A program made the translations under genes and the position numbers. The notes beneath the pieces were generated by a model. It saw only the letters and a list, made by a program, of their open reading frames with translations, had not been told where the DNA came from and did no database searches. From Balneola vulgaris DSM 17893 (GTDB taxonomy: Bacteria > Bacteroidota > Rhodothermia > Balneolales > Balneolaceae), in contig NZ_AQXH01000001.1 in assembly GCF_000375465.1 (NCBI RefSeq), positions 744,130 to 808,129 of the forward strand: DNA of 64,000 bases. The letters are read 5' to 3'. Within the stretch, counting starts at the first letter, position 1. Each line of letters starts with the position of its first letter. Of the stretch, positions 9,272-18,596 are shown piece by piece.

Positions 9272-9286
9272 AATTCTATGCTGTAG

Positions 9287-12163
9287 TTAGTTGGCGTTAA
9301 GTTTGCCAGTTATAGTAATAGTAAAGCCATTTTCTGTAGCAACATCAATATGTGCACCGATTCTTTTAGCTCGCATTTCCATATTACGCAAACCGTGGCC
9401 CGTTTTCTTAGTTCCTTTACCCGTAGTTCCATTATCATGAACTTTGAATGTAAACAAGCCATTCGCTGTATTCATACTGATATTCACTTTATCTCCATTC
9501 GAATATTTCGAAATGTTATTCACGGCTTCTTTAAATATGAGATATAAGTTCTCCTTAAGAGGCACTGCTAGTTTGTTTTCCATTTTCAGGTCTTCAAAAT
9601 CGTACACCACTTCGAAATTCTTAGGCTCTAATACATTTAGAATATAATCCTGCATTCTATCTGTGAGATCACCAAGGGTATCGTTTCGGGCATCAATACT
9701 CCAAACGATATCGTCTAAACTGGTTACAATTCTACGGCACTGCTTCCCAATTTGCTCTAGCGATTTCTTAAACTCTGGATCAATTTTACTGGCCTGTAGA
9801 AAATCTGATTGTAGTGCTACCTCTGTTAAACTTGCCCCAACGTCATCATGAAGATCACTCGCAATACGTACCCTTATTCGCTCTATATCAATGAGTTTTC
9901 GGGCTCTGTAATAGTTATAAAATAGGAAGATGATTCCCGACAGAACTAGAACTATGAGTAGTAAAAACCACCATTGCATCCAATATGGGGTACTTACTTT
10001 AAAATCTATCTCTGTGAAATCTCGGCTCCAAGTACCATTGGTATTTCGGGCATGAATCATGAAGGTGTATTCGCCTGAAGGTAACGAAGGGTACTTCACA
10101 TTCCGGTTCATCGTACGCTGCCAATCAGGATCTACCCCATTCATTTTGTACTCATATACCACCTGATTCGGAGCCGTGAAATTAATTCCTGAGAAATTTA
10201 TTTCAACATAATTTTGATCGTACGACAGCTCAAAGTTTTGAGATTTATTGAATATTCGCCCAGATGCTATCACTCTATCCACTTTTACTTTTGGTGGAAC
10301 CGGATTCCCTAAATAATTTCGTTTTAGGAAATGACTCACTCCTTCCACCGAACCGAACCATAAATGCCCTTCCGAGTCTTCGTAAACGGCACCTAAATTC
10401 ATTTCATCCGAAACTAAACCTTGATCACTGGTAATGAGCTGAAAAGCTTGTTCTTTTTCACTTTGGATGTCGCTAAAGTATTTTGAAGCATCAAAACGGG
10501 TAATACCATTATTGGTCCCTATCCAAAACTGTCCATCTGTTGATTGATGAATAAAATAGCACACTCTATTTGGGAGGCCATCAGCCGTTGTAATACTCTG
10601 AAATCGAAGACCATCAAACCAAGCAATACCTCCAAAAGTTGACGCCCAAATGGTATCATTTCGGTCACGAATAATCATCATCACCCCATTATTGGGCAAT
10701 CCTTCCTGAATGGTAAAATTCTCAACTTCGCCTAGATAATAGCGACTAACGCCTCCTTTTGTCGCTATCCAAATACTTCCATCAGGCCCTTCCACCGCCG
10801 AAAGCACGGCGTTATCAGCAAGACCATCTTCAATGGTAATTTGATTAAAGGTTTCTCCATCCCATCGAATTAAGCCTTCCCCATCAGTACTAATCCAATA
10901 GATACCGTTCGAATCTTCATATACTTCTCTAATCTTACGATAAGGAAACTCGTCCGCTGGAACGATATTCAAGGAACCATTCTCAAGATAGGCGAGTCCG
11001 TTTCTCATCCCAATCCAGATGCGACCCTTGGAGTCCTTATCTACTGAAAACACTTTATCGTCTAAGAGCCCTTCATTTAAACTGATATTCTGAAATTCAT
11101 TGCCATCATATCTGTTGAGCCCACCCCCATAGGTTGCAATCCAAATATTGCCATCATCGCCTTCCACAATTGAAGTCACTACATCATTTGAAAGACCTTC
11201 CAACGAGGTAAAGTTTTCGAAGTAATCGCCTAAGAAGAGATTAGCTCCCCCACCGAAAGTCCCAAACCACAGGTTTCCTTCTCTATCTAGTGTAGAGGAA
11301 TAGATAATGTTATTTGAGAGCCCATTTTGTGTAGTGAAGTTTTTGAAAGTCCCGTTATCTAATACACTAACACCGCCTTCAGTACCTACCCAAAGTCGAT
11401 TATTTGCATCAAAGGTGAGTGTTTGAACCCTGTTATTGTTTAAGCCCTGCTTTTGATCGTATACCTCAAAAGTATTCTGATCATATTTTACCACCCCTTC
11501 ACGTGTTGCAATCCACAGTGCGCCATCCTGATCAAATTTAAGTTCCCGAATTCTATTTTCAGGCAGTCCATCTGCAGTAGTAAATGTGCGAATGTTGCCG
11601 TCTTTGAGTTGAGTTAACCCACCACGAGTTGCAAACCAGATACTTCCATCTTCACTTTCGGCAAAATCTCTAATACGGTTATTTCGAAATCCTTGAGATG
11701 TACCGTACTGAATCAGCTCACTTTCGAAGTTCATTACCCAGGCGCCTGCACCATCGGTTCCAAACCAAATATCCCCTTTTGAGTCCTCAAAGATACTTAT
11801 CACTCGTTGATTCGCTAGAGCTCCTAAAGCCACGGGTGTGTAAATACTATCCTGTTCCCAGTAATTCACCCCGTATTCCGTTCCTATCCAAATTCGACCC
11901 GATGTGTCTTCAAATAATGCATGAACTTTACTGTTATTGAGGCCACGATCTTCAAAGAAGTTGTCCATCTGCAAACCATCAAAACGGTTTAACCCATACC
12001 CAGTTGCAAGCCATATGTAACCCTCCCTATCTTGGATGATATCATTCACAACCGACTCACTTAATCCCTCTTCAATAGAATAGGTGCGAAATGGATAAAG
12101 CTGGGCCTGTAGTGCATTGGAGCAGCAGATTAATAGCAATAAAAAGCTTATCGTATTTTTCAT
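9287..12163 (-). CDS. Two-component sensor kinase: Reg_prop propeller, Y_Y_Y, HisKA_3, HATPase
   Basis: About 958 residues from the chosen start (ATG at 12163, MKNTISFLLLL...LQAQ signal peptide). An upstream in-frame start at 12262 would add 33 residues, overlap the divergent gene and spoil the signal peptide. About a dozen Reg_prop repeats (G.IW.GT..G/GL form) make up the periplasmic beta-propellers. A Y_Y_Y domain follows, then one membrane helix at about 731-752. The HisKA_3 dimerisation domain has the phosphorylated His in LHDDVGAS (His772), and the HATPase domain has EAVNN and GHGLRNM. It lacks the fused receiver and AraC domains of Bacteroides hybrid regulators and instead pairs with the adjacent NarL-type regulator. 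Homologues often sense glycans or related oligomers; the ligand here is unknown. Confidence 0.93.
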   Translation of the reverse strand: MKNTISFLLLLICCSNALQAQLYPFRTYSIEEGLSESVVNDIIQDREGYIWLATGYGLNRFDGLQMDNFFEDRGLNNSKVHALFEDTSGRIWIGTEYGVNYWEQDSIYTPVALGALANQRVISIFEDSKGDIWFGTDGAGAWVMNFESELIQYGTSQGFRNNRIRDFAESEDGSIWFATRGGLTQLKDGNIRTFTTADGLPENRIRELKFDQDGALWIATREGVVKYDQNTFEVYDQKQGLNNNRVQTLTFDANNRLWVGTEGGVSVLDNGTFKNFTTQNGLSNNIIYSSTLDREGNLWFGTFGGGANLFLGDYFENFTSLEGLSNDVVTSIVEGDDGNIWIATYGGGLNRYDGNEFQNISLNEGLLDDKVFSVDKDSKGRIWIGMRNGLAYLENGSLNIVPADEFPYRKIREVYEDSNGIYWISTDGEGLIRWDGETFNQITIEDGLADNAVLSAVEGPDGSIWIATKGGVSRYYLGEVENFTIQEGLPNNGVMMIIRDRNDTIWASTFGGIAWFDGLRFQSITTADGLPNRVCYFIHQSTDGQFWIGTNNGITRFDASKYFSDIQSEKEQAFQLITSDQGLVSDEMNLGAVYEDSEGHLWFGSVEGVSHFLKRNYLGNPVPPKVKVDRVIASGRIFNKSQNFELSYDQNYVEINFSGINFTAPNQVVYEYKMNGVDPDWQRTMNRNVKYPSLPSGEYTFMIHARNTNGTWSRDFTEIDFKVSTPYWMQWWFLLLIVLVLSGIIFLFYNYYRARKLIDIERIRVRIASDLHDDVGASLTEVALQSDFLQASKIDPEFKKSLEQIGKQCRRIVTSLDDIVWSIDARNDTLGDLTDRMQDYILNVLEPKNFEVVYDFEDLKMENKLAVPLKENLYLIFKEAVNNISKYSNGDKVNISMNTANGLFTFKVHDNGTTGKGTKKTGHGLRNMEMRAKRIGAHIDVATENGFTITITGKLNAN

Positions 12164-12226
12164 GATGAGAATGTAACGCAATTGTTCAGAGAATAGTAGA
12201 ATACTTTCGGTAATTGATTTAAAAAA

Positions 12227-13306
12227 ATGACGAAGCCTATAAATTTTGATGTAATAACCCATAAAGGGGCTAATGAAGAAATCACAAATTTACTGAGTAA
12301 CACGGTATTAGGCACGCCGGACAAGCTGAGGTATCGTCAGCTAGAAACTCAACAGAACCTCCAACGATTACAGAATTTAGAATTCATTCAAATTAAGAAA
12401 GGTAAACGTGCTATTGGAACCGCAGGCTTTATACGTCGAAACCTAAGCTATCAGTCGGGGTTCATCACAGGTTTATATGTTCGATATCTTTCGGTGATGA
12501 ATGTACTTGGTGCTCGAAAGAAACAAGCCCAACCCTCTGCCAACAATAAGCCTAAACGTTCAAGCCTTAGAACTGAAATATTTGGCCTATTCAATCATCA
12601 TTTAGATGAACAGCTTAGTTCCGATGGATGCTATTACGCATATGTTGAAAAGGATAACATCCTTTCTAAATCACTTTGCGAGTCATTTGGATTTAGGACT
12701 ACACGGCAGATTAAAACACTTTTATTTAGTCGATTTAATCCCAAAGTAAAAAAAAATGCTCATCGAATAGATGAACAAAACCTCTTTGAATTTAAAGCCC
12801 AGTTACAATCATTTTATAGTGAACACGACTTATTCTTTGAGGATGATTTAGAGTTAAAGGGACAAAGTTTTGCTGTGCATCATAACAATGCTATGGTGGC
12901 AGGAGTCCGAGCCTTCCCTGTTGAATGGGAGATTGTAGAATTGGCAGGGTTTAAAGGCTTTCTACTCACCAAAGTGCTACCTAAAATTCCCTATTTAAAA
13001 CGGTTATTTAATGCTGAGAAATTAAAATTCATCGCATTTGATAACATCTGGTATCAGGCTGGCTTTGAACAAGAGCTTCCAACTCTTTTTTCTCATATCT
13101 GCAAACATTACAACCATCACATGGGAATGATTTGGCTAGATGGTGAAGATGGAACAACCTCGTATTTACAATCAAAAGGGGCATTGGGATTCTTGAATCG
13201 CATCAATGGCGCCGTTACGGCATACCTTATGATTAGAGGCAAAGGCTCCGCACAACAAGCTTCTTTTGACAAGCCTGTATTTGTATCAGCAATAGATATG
13301 ACATAA
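12227..13306 (+). CDS. GNAT-like acetyltransferase domain protein
   Basis: A 359-residue cytoplasmic protein without signal peptide or membrane helices. The region around residues 125-150, YVEKDNILSKSLCESFGFR, looks like the C-terminal GNAT motif (position, residue swap, then SFGF), and residues 55-75 could be the preceding strands. The remaining 200 residues may be a second, degenerate GNAT fold. The assignment is tentative and no substrate can be proposed. It is divergent from the sensor kinase, with a 63-bp gap from that start codon, and convergent with the sigma factor. Confidence 0.6.
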   Translation: MTKPINFDVITHKGANEEITNLLSNTVLGTPDKLRYRQLETQQNLQRLQNLEFIQIKKGKRAIGTAGFIRRNLSYQSGFITGLYVRYLSVMNVLGARKKQAQPSANNKPKRSSLRTEIFGLFNHHLDEQLSSDGCYYAYVEKDNILSKSLCESFGFRTTRQIKTLLFSRFNPKVKKNAHRIDEQNLFEFKAQLQSFYSEHDLFFEDDLELKGQSFAVHHNNAMVAGVRAFPVEWEIVELAGFKGFLLTKVLPKIPYLKRLFNAEKLKFIAFDNIWYQAGFEQELPTLFSHICKHYNHHMGMIWLDGEDGTTSYLQSKGALGFLNRINGAVTAYLMIRGKGSAQQASFDKPVFVSAIDMT

Positions 13307-13336
13307 AAAAAGCCCCTATCGAAATGAAAGGGGCTT
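13304..13336 (-). terminator. Terminator of the primary sigma factor gene
   Basis: Stem AAGCCCCT / AGGGGCTT. On the minus strand a run of T follows (A run at 13304-13310). It lies 22 bp past the sigma gene stop and directly abuts the convergent GNAT-like gene. Confidence 0.8.
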
Positions 13337-13357
13337 GTAAATTTGAATACTCGGTGA

Positions 13358-14212
13358 TTATCCTAAGTAAGCTCTTAACGCTGCACTTCGGTTATGATGA
13401 CGAAGTTTACGCAGTGCTTTTTCTTTAATCTGACGAACACGCTCTCTTGTTAGATCGAAGCGTTCTCCAATCTCTTCAAGCGTTAATGAATGTTCACGTC
13501 CAATACCAAAGTAAAGGCGAATAACTTCCGCTTCACGTTTCGTTAATTTCGATAAGGCACGTTCGATCTCTACTTTTAGAGACTCACCCATTAATTCGAA
13601 ATCAGGGTTAGGGATCTCTTCGTTTTCAAGAACGTCGAGAAGTCTGTTGTCTTCACCTTGAGCAAATGGAGCATCCATTGAAAGGTGGCGACCAGAAATT
13701 TTGAGGGTATCAGCTACCTCTCCTACGGTCATTTCAAGACTTTCAGCAAGCTCATGAGCAGATGGTACGCGCTCATATTCTTGTTCTAACTTAGAAAGCT
13801 CTTTACCAATTTTGTTAAGGGCACCAACACGGTTCAATGGTAAACGTACAATACGACTCTGCTCGGCAAGAGCTTGAAGAATCGACTGACGAATCCACCA
13901 TACAGCGTAGGAAATAAACTTGAATCCACGAGTTTCATCAAAACGCTTAGCAGCTTTGATCAAACCGAGGTTCCCTTCATTGATAAGGTCACCAAGAGAT
14001 AACCCTTGGTTTTGATACTGTTTAGCTACAGAAACAACAAAACGAAGGTTCGCTTTTGTAAGGTCTTCAAGTGCTCGTTGGCTTCCTTTCTGAATTTCTT
14101 TGGCTAGACGTACTTCATCGTCTGGAGTGATCAGTTTCTCTTTTCCAATCTCGTGCAGATAACGATCTAAGGATTCTGACTCACGAGTTGAGATTCCGGA
14201 ACTTTTGGCCAC
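13358..14212 (-). CDS. rpoD: Primary RNA polymerase sigma factor, short Bacteroidota type
   Basis: A 284-residue sigma-70 factor. It has a short region 1.2 ([30 protein letters not shown]). Regions 2.1-2.4 include [40 protein letters not shown] and [14 protein letters not shown]. Region 3 and region 4.2 ([29 protein letters not shown]) follow. Region 1.1 and the non-conserved region are missing, as is usual in Bacteroidota and relatives (about 287 residues). It starts with GTG. Its promoter specificity should favour the TTTG / TAnnTTTG elements of this phylum. Confidence 0.96.
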   Translation of the reverse strand: MAKSSGISTRESESLDRYLHEIGKEKLITPDDEVRLAKEIQKGSQRALEDLTKANLRFVVSVAKQYQNQGLSLGDLINEGNLGLIKAAKRFDETRGFKFISYAVWWIRQSILQALAEQSRIVRLPLNRVGALNKIGKELSKLEQEYERVPSAHELAESLEMTVGEVADTLKISGRHLSMDAPFAQGEDNRLLDVLENEEIPNPDFELMGESLKVEIERALSKLTKREAEVIRLYFGIGREHSLTLEEIGERFDLTRERVRQIKEKALRKLRHHNRSAALRAYLG

Positions 14213-14391
14213 GGTAAATTTTGGTTTTATGAATGTTAGTACGAAAGCTACAATGGGCGTGACTATAACATAATTAAGCTGATTGGTTGCAACCTTGTAT
14301 CGAAGCTTCGAGTGTCTACGCCCTAATTAAAGCAATACCCAATATACGAAAAATTAGTTTCTTTAGTACAGTTAACTTGTATAAGATATTC

Positions 14392-14599
14392 TCACGTTCT
14401 TAAGAACGATTTTCCCGGCATGGAATGCGATAGGTTGAAATACTCCGCTACACTAACAGCGATATCACTAAAAGTATCGCGAATGCCTAAATCAATGCTA
14501 TTCGCTGATTTATGAGGAAAAAGTTGTAGTGGAACAAACTCTCTTGAGTGGTCGGTGCAATCCGAACAAGGGTCGTTTCCATGATCTCCTGTGATGATT
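14392..14599 (-). pseudogene. Displaced C-terminal fragment of phosphopentomutase (deoB remnant)
   Basis: This stretch is a close copy of the last 190-210 bp of the intact deoB at 15887-16097. A run of 63 identical bases (14455-14517) is flanked by regions with scattered, largely silent differences. On the minus strand it reads PIITGDHGNDPCSD... to PGKSFLRT followed by TGA, so the frame is intact to a proper stop. Homology stops abruptly at about 14600, in-frame stops occur a few codons upstream, and no start is available. It is a truncated second deoB 3' end, left on the far side of the propeller lipoprotein gene. Confidence 0.85.
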
Positions 14600-14823
14600 G
14601 GTACTTCTTATTAGGCAGAAACCTCTAGAATAAATCCGTAAATAAAATCAATTTAGTGCTTGATGGTGAGTTTAAATCACACGTATTCTATCTGCTTTCA
14701 ATGATTTTAAAACCCTTATTTTGATTGACCTTTCGATTAGGCACATTTAGTAATTAGACAATTAGTAAGTGATTGAATTAATAGATTTAATGTGTCATCT
14801 TAGCAAAAATAATTTGTTATAGA
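14600..14823. other. Non-coding, AT-rich gap
   Basis: The sigma factor start to the next gene spans 611 bp (14213-14823). Apart from the deoB remnant I see no gene, RNA or repeat in it. The segment 14213-14391 should hold the sigma gene promoter; 14600-14823 is AT-rich and should hold the promoter of the lipoprotein gene. Confidence 0.6.
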
Positions 14824-15879
14824 ATGAAGCTTCATTTCTTATTAACCATTCTGATAGTGTCATCAATTTTGATTAATTGTAAGAACACTAGCGATAGCTT
14901 TACTGAGTTTCCCATTCAAAAAAATATCATCGGAGAAGTAGTCGATGACATATCAATTTATTCCAGTGGGAATGTTTACTTAGCTGTCATCGATACTTTT
15001 TTAGTTATACAGTCGAATACAGAAAAGTACTTCCAAATTTACAGCACAAATACTCATAAACTGCTCACTGAATTTGGAACTGAAGGTAGAGGTCCAAATG
15101 AGTTTTTAGGTCCTTCCTTGAAAAAACAGATCACTATCGATGAAGAAACTCAATCTCCAATTGCTTTAGCATTTGATTTTCGAAAACAGACCGCCCACCA
15201 CATAAATATTTTTGAAGCACTTAAAAATAATAAACAAGCCATTTCACAACTTCCATTGTATGGCAACAACAATTTTTTAGTGTTTTTTCATTATTACAAT
15301 AATGAATTCTTTATCGCTACTCCCGAAGCCAATGCCAGATTAGTGATGGTACAAGCGGATAATTCCAAAACTGTTGCTGTTCCCTATACACCTAAACCTG
15401 ATTTTGAAATAAAGAAACCTGACTTAAGTTCAGTTTATAAATCAGCGGTACTGGTTAATGAAGAAAAAAAACTAATTGCTGCTGCTCCCCTTTTATTACC
15501 TCAATTAGATTTCTTTGATTTCGAGGGTAATTACATCAGGTCCACAAAATTACGAACAGAAATCGAACATCATAAAGAACTAGAGAGTGGCATGAATTTC
15601 TGGGAAAATATTCAAGCTAACATTGCCGATATCAATGCCGTTGGTGATAGTATTTTTACACTCAACTATAACAATGCTATCACCAAATATTATACTGAGG
15701 ATCGTGAAAATAACATGACGGTTCAGGTATTTAACTGGAGTGGAGATAAAGTAGTTGAATATAGTTTAGCTGATCGCAGATATATTCAATCTTTCGCTGT
15801 AGATCCAATTCATTCTAGAATCTATGGGTACGATCCAAATGAGGAGAATTTTAATATTGTCAGTTATTCCTATAAATAA
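14824..15879 (+). CDS. TolB-like 6-bladed propeller lipoprotein
   Basis: A 351-residue protein with a lipoprotein signal peptide (lipobox LINC, Cys20). The motif FGTEGRGPNEF is the hallmark of the Bacteroidota 6-bladed beta-propeller/BF-type family (TolB_like). The remaining strands and the final RIYGYDP block fit that fold. The function is unknown: these proteins are surface or periplasmic and often of recent or lineage-specific origin. The gene is AT-richer than its neighbours and is bracketed by the two deoB 3' ends, so it may have arrived by recombination. It is convergent with deoB, with 7 bp between stops and no visible terminator. Confidence 0.78.
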   Translation: MKLHFLLTILIVSSILINCKNTSDSFTEFPIQKNIIGEVVDDISIYSSGNVYLAVIDTFLVIQSNTEKYFQIYSTNTHKLLTEFGTEGRGPNEFLGPSLKKQITIDEETQSPIALAFDFRKQTAHHINIFEALKNNKQAISQLPLYGNNNFLVFFHYYNNEFFIATPEANARLVMVQADNSKTVAVPYTPKPDFEIKKPDLSSVYKSAVLVNEEKKLIAAAPLLLPQLDFFDFEGNYIRSTKLRTEIEHHKELESGMNFWENIQANIADINAVGDSIFTLNYNNAITKYYTEDRENNMTVQVFNWSGDKVVEYSLADRRYIQSFAVDPIHSRIYGYDPNEENFNIVSYSYK

Positions 15880-15886
15880 GCTAAGA

Positions 15887-17053
15887 TTACTGACTTTTTA
15901 GAAAAGACTTCCCAGGAAATTTATTCTTCACATTAAAACACTCCGCCACACTCACAGCGATATCACTAAAAGTATCGCGAATGCCTAAATCAATGCTATT
16001 CGCTGATTTATGAGGATAAAGCAGTAATGGAACAAACTCTCTGGAATGATCGGTGCTATCCGAACAAGGGTCGTTTCCATGATCCCCTGTGATGATTAAG
16101 ATATCCTCGTCTGTCATTTTGGATAAAATCGCAGGCAGCGCTCGATCGAATTCTTCCAAACTTTGAGCAAATCCCTGCGGGTCTAATCGATGTCCATACA
16201 ACTGATCGGTATCAATCAAGTTCACAAAAACTAAGCTGTTTTTAACCGCACTCATCGCTGAAAGTAGTTGACTGATTCCTTCAGCATTACTTTTTGTTTT
16301 TCGGTACTGAGTGAACCCAACGCCAGCAAATAAATCAATCACTTTCCCAATTGAATAGGTATTCACACCCTTCTTTTGAAGTAATTGTACAAGGTTATGT
16401 TCGGGAGGGATAGCTGAAAAATCTTTCCGTTGGTCGGAAATTCGTTCGAAAGGATGAGAACCAGTAAAAGGACGTGCAATTACTCGTCCTACTTCGTGTT
16501 CGCCTACACATATTTTTGTACGGGCAAACTCACACCAAGCATTGAGCTTCTCCACAGGCACTACCTCATCATGGCATGCTACTTGGAAAACGGAATCGGC
16601 CGAAGTATACACGATAGGATATCCTGTTCGTATATGTTCTTCGCCATAATCTCGTATTACATCCGTACCGGAATAGGGTTTATTACACAGTACTTTTTCA
16701 ACGCCGATTCCATCACAGAATGCTTCTAAAACCTCTTCTGGAAAGCCATTTGGGTAGGTGGGAAAGGGTTGTTCTAAATGAATTCCAGCAATTTCCCAGT
16801 GCCCTGTTGTAGAATCTTTACCTGCTGAAACTTCCCTCATTTTACCGTAGGCTGCTGAAGGTGCCTCCGTTTCAGGAACAGATGCTAAAGGAATAATATT
16901 ACCAAGGCCAAGCTTAGCTAAGTTAGGCAACGTACACTGCGTCTCTTCAGAAACATGACCCAAGGTGTTCATGCTCTCATCGCCATATTGATGGGCGTCT
17001 TCTTGTGCCCCAACCCCTAAGCCATCAATAATTATGAGATATGTATTGCCCAT
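15887..17053 (-). CDS. deoB: Phosphopentomutase
   Basis: A 388-residue enzyme that interconverts (deoxy)ribose 1-phosphate and 5-phosphate in nucleoside salvage. It belongs to the alkaline phosphatase superfamily. Metal ligand Asp10 lies in LIIIDGLGVGA, the phosphoacceptor Thr region in SAGKDSTTGHWE, and the distal metal site in NLIDTDQLYGHR and IITGDHGNDP. Its ATG overlaps the stop of the upstream GAF protein by 1 bp (TAATG), so it is translationally coupled to it. The last 70 codons are duplicated at 14392-14599. Confidence 0.97.
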   Translation of the reverse strand: MGNTYLIIIDGLGVGAQEDAHQYGDESMNTLGHVSEETQCTLPNLAKLGLGNIIPLASVPETEAPSAAYGKMREVSAGKDSTTGHWEIAGIHLEQPFPTYPNGFPEEVLEAFCDGIGVEKVLCNKPYSGTDVIRDYGEEHIRTGYPIVYTSADSVFQVACHDEVVPVEKLNAWCEFARTKICVGEHEVGRVIARPFTGSHPFERISDQRKDFSAIPPEHNLVQLLQKKGVNTYSIGKVIDLFAGVGFTQYRKTKSNAEGISQLLSAMSAVKNSLVFVNLIDTDQLYGHRLDPQGFAQSLEEFDRALPAILSKMTDEDILIITGDHGNDPCSDSTDHSREFVPLLLYPHKSANSIDLGIRDTFSDIAVSVAECFNVKNKFPGKSFLKSQ

Positions 17054-18516
17054 TATGCTACAACTGATTCTGCTTCTGAATTACTGATTGCTTCAGCGTG
17101 AGCTCGTTTTGTTTTTGTAAGAAGCTGGTAGGCATTGGCACAATCATCAGCGAGTTGTGTATACCCAATTTTAAAGTTCACATTAAGTGTGTGCCCATTC
17201 GATAATTTAATTCCGTGAGTTAATCGCGATTTATACTTCTCGATCCACTCTTCCACTACTTCTTCCTTCTCACTTTGAATAATAAAAGCGTATACATAGT
17301 CTGAATTGAATCCGATATAACCCGGCACCCCATACACGCTTGGGTTTAAAAAGCGCACAAAATCTTCTTGGATTTTTTGAAGCTCATCTAACCTAAACTT
17401 AGTGCGCAACGAGGAGATGTCATCGGGCGAAATCAATCCAAACCAAGTCTTAATTCTGGAATCAGCGTGGTTTCTTTTAAGCTCATGCTCCAAGGTAAGC
17501 TCCCACAGTTCTGGCATATACGCATCAAAACTTTGAGTAAGTAAATCTGAGGCCATAGAAGCACGACTTACGGAAGCTTGAATGGTAAGCGCCGCTATAC
17601 GTGCTAAGTTGGCTAATTTGTGCTTCGTAGAATCTTTAAATGTCAGAGGGTCATCATCACTAACAACGATCACTGCTTGGCGGCGATCATGCACTATAAT
17701 GGGGATGGCATAGCTAGCACCATCTGTAATTCCTTCCCCACTCGAAATACGTTTAGGGTTGTTATTGAAATGCATGGTAAACACAGGTTCCCCTTTCTCA
17801 AGCGCGTCGTATGCCACACTTTTCTCTTCTACCTTGAGTCCCAATTTCGGAGGTTTTGGCGAATCCATTGAATTGAGCACCACATTCCAAGTATCCATAC
17901 CATGGCAAATTAACGACACATTTCCACGAGGGATACACCGTTGCATCTCATGAAGTAAGGTCTTCATGATTTCAACTTTATGCTGGCGTGTACTAAATCG
18001 TGACAACGACTCTTCGTAGTCTTCCCACTCTTTTTGCTGCTCGTGTAAGTCTACCACTTCAAGGTAGGTATCCAGTACCTTAACCATGGCGTTATTGTAA
18101 GCCACAATTTCATTTCGGATACTTTCTGGGTCTACTTCAAACTCACTTTCCAACACGGTTATAGCTACCGTTTCCCCTTTATTAATGAAAGGAATCAATA
18201 TCATGTGTTCCGCTTGTACAAAATCGAAGTAGTGCATCAATTTCCCCTTTGATACATCCTCTCCTACTTTCAGTACAACTACATCATCAATTTCTTTGTA
18301 GTCGTTTAAAAAATGATGTTCAAAATTTACTCTATCCTGAAACATCACATTAGGAAGATTAGTGCTATTGGTCTCCCACACGAATTGTTGCCTGGAGTGG
18401 TTAACCCAACACATATATGCCAATTGCACACGTGATGAGGTTCGTAATAAATGCACCAGATCCTCCATGATCTGCTTGAACTCCCTAAGTGCTTTATCCT
18501 GTCTGTCTAATGCCAT
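17053..18516 (-). CDS. GAF-domain protein with degenerate GGDEF-like C-terminus
   Basis: A 487-residue cytoplasmic protein. Residues about 5-160 look like a first GAF-type sensor domain, ending in a helix and coiled-coil linker (about 150-190). Residues 185-315 form a second GAF domain (SYAIPIIVHDRRQAVIVVSDDDPLTFKD). The C-terminal 120 residues have the outline of a GGDEF domain (GYIGFNSDYVYAFI in place of GGDEF, then VNFKIGYTQL and a final helix ending KTKRAHAEA). The catalytic GGDEF residues are gone, so no diguanylate cyclase activity is expected. Coupling to deoB (1-bp overlap) is unusual and suggests a shared promoter rather than a proven link. Confidence 0.65.
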   Translation of the reverse strand: MALDRQDKALREFKQIMEDLVHLLRTSSRVQLAYMCWVNHSRQQFVWETNSTNLPNVMFQDRVNFEHHFLNDYKEIDDVVVLKVGEDVSKGKLMHYFDFVQAEHMILIPFINKGETVAITVLESEFEVDPESIRNEIVAYNNAMVKVLDTYLEVVDLHEQQKEWEDYEESLSRFSTRQHKVEIMKTLLHEMQRCIPRGNVSLICHGMDTWNVVLNSMDSPKPPKLGLKVEEKSVAYDALEKGEPVFTMHFNNNPKRISSGEGITDGASYAIPIIVHDRRQAVIVVSDDDPLTFKDSTKHKLANLARIAALTIQASVSRASMASDLLTQSFDAYMPELWELTLEHELKRNHADSRIKTWFGLISPDDISSLRTKFRLDELQKIQEDFVRFLNPSVYGVPGYIGFNSDYVYAFIIQSEKEEVVEEWIEKYKSRLTHGIKLSNGHTLNVNFKIGYTQLADDCANAYQLLTKTKRAHAEAISNSEAESVVA

Positions 18517-18596
18517 GCTATATTTTTCGGAAATTAAATTTCATAAAACCCTAAGCTTCAATGTAATGAATGAAGCTGAAGGTAGAAATTTCTTTA

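Noticed and set aside
12164-12262. N-terminal extension of the sensor kinase from an earlier ATG
   Set aside because: It would hide the signal peptide and overlap the divergent GNAT-like gene.
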